Source: an uncultured Pseudomonadota bacterium (lineage in GTDB: Bacteria > Myxococcota > UBA796). From it: DNA of 6,924 nt. The position numbers and the translations under genes are program-made. The DNA lies in assembly GCA_913040875.1 (NCBI GenBank), contig CAJWHX010000180.1, positions 1 to 6,924 of the forward strand, written 5' to 3'. Position 1 is the stretch's first letter. Each line of letters starts with the position of its first letter. Positions 6,761 to 6,924 of this stretch are shown here, piece after piece. The notes beneath the pieces are model-generated. The model ran no database searches and was not told where the DNA came from. It saw only the letters and a list, made by a program, of their open reading frames with translations.

Positions 6761-6924
6761 CGATACAAGTAGAATTACTATTAATCATATGAATCAAAAT
6801 AAAAGATATAATTTAAATAGAGATGATACTTTTGGAATTGCTATTAATAATAATGTAATTGGTATAGGTACTAATTTTTATATTACTAGCAATATTAATA
6901 TTATAGCAAATGAAACTACACTAA
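6761..6924 (+). other. AT-rich open sequence of foreign origin, in frame with the truncated kinase
   Basis: Hand count gives 33 G/C in 164 bases. The frame that continues from the kinase has no stop through the window end (54 codons), while the other two plus frames stop early and the minus strand has stops, so it is probably real coding sequence. The peptide is rich in Asn and Ile (for example FGIAINNNVIGIGTNFYI) and nearly all third positions are A or T. I do not recognise the protein; it does not look like the missing half of an APH-family kinase, nor like beta-COP. Composition fits an AT-rich protist or an AT-rich bacterium. Confidence 0.5.

Noticed and set aside
1..6924. CRISPR arrays, tRNA/rRNA genes, insertion sequences, phage genes
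   Set aside because: I saw no regular repeats, cloverleaf-like sequences, transposase or integrase motifs, or terminal inverted repeats at either junction.

Overview
The window is a piece of bacterial chromosome of about 6.6 kb, joined at both ends to AT-rich DNA that looks foreign to it. The bacterial part (about 111-6760) is close to 45-50% G+C by eye. Its genes have no introns, most have Shine-Dalgarno sites, and they are tightly packed. The left end (hand count 31 G/C in bases 1-110) and the right end (33 G/C in 6761-6924, about 20%) are very different. The left end also reads, in a frame not used by the bacterial gene, as a peptide strongly resembling eukaryotic coatomer beta (beta-COP). 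The most economical reading is a chimeric contig, for example from amplified DNA of a protist with bacterial prey or symbionts. A bacterial insert in a eukaryotic genome cannot be excluded from the sequence alone.

The bacterial donor cannot be named. A type III glutamine synthetase, an RNase HI with an unusual N-terminal domain and a phosphotransferase of the HGDLKxxN type would fit a Gram-negative, deltaproteobacteria-like lineage, but this is a weak inference.

Layout, left to right: (1) 3-131, eukaryote-like coding fragment, minus strand; (2) about 110-580, 3'-truncated AmpD/AmiD-type N-acetylmuramoyl-L-alanine amidase, minus strand; (3) 583-1317, RNase HI, minus strand, 2 bases from the amidase and probably in the same transcript; (4) 1462-3669, one long protein joining a GT4 glycosyltransferase to a radical SAM enzyme with a cysteine-rich C-terminus, minus strand; (5) 3670-3878, divergent control region with a perfect 14-bp palindrome and a second overlapping dyad; (6) 3879-6050, type III glutamine synthetase (GlnN), plus strand; (7) 6085-6112, a strong hairpin terminator; (8) 6138 to about 6760, the first 208 codons of an APH-family small-molecule kinase, plus strand, cut at its catalytic loop; (9) about 6761-6924, AT-rich open sequence of other origin.

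The genes do not form one obvious pathway. Glutamine synthetase assimilates ammonium, RNase HI and the amidase are housekeeping functions (RNA-DNA hybrid removal, peptidoglycan turnover), and the GT4-radical SAM fusion and the kinase suggest sugar or surface/natural-product chemistry. The GT4-radical SAM fusion is the most unusual bacterial gene; the two contig joints are the most striking feature of the window as a whole.
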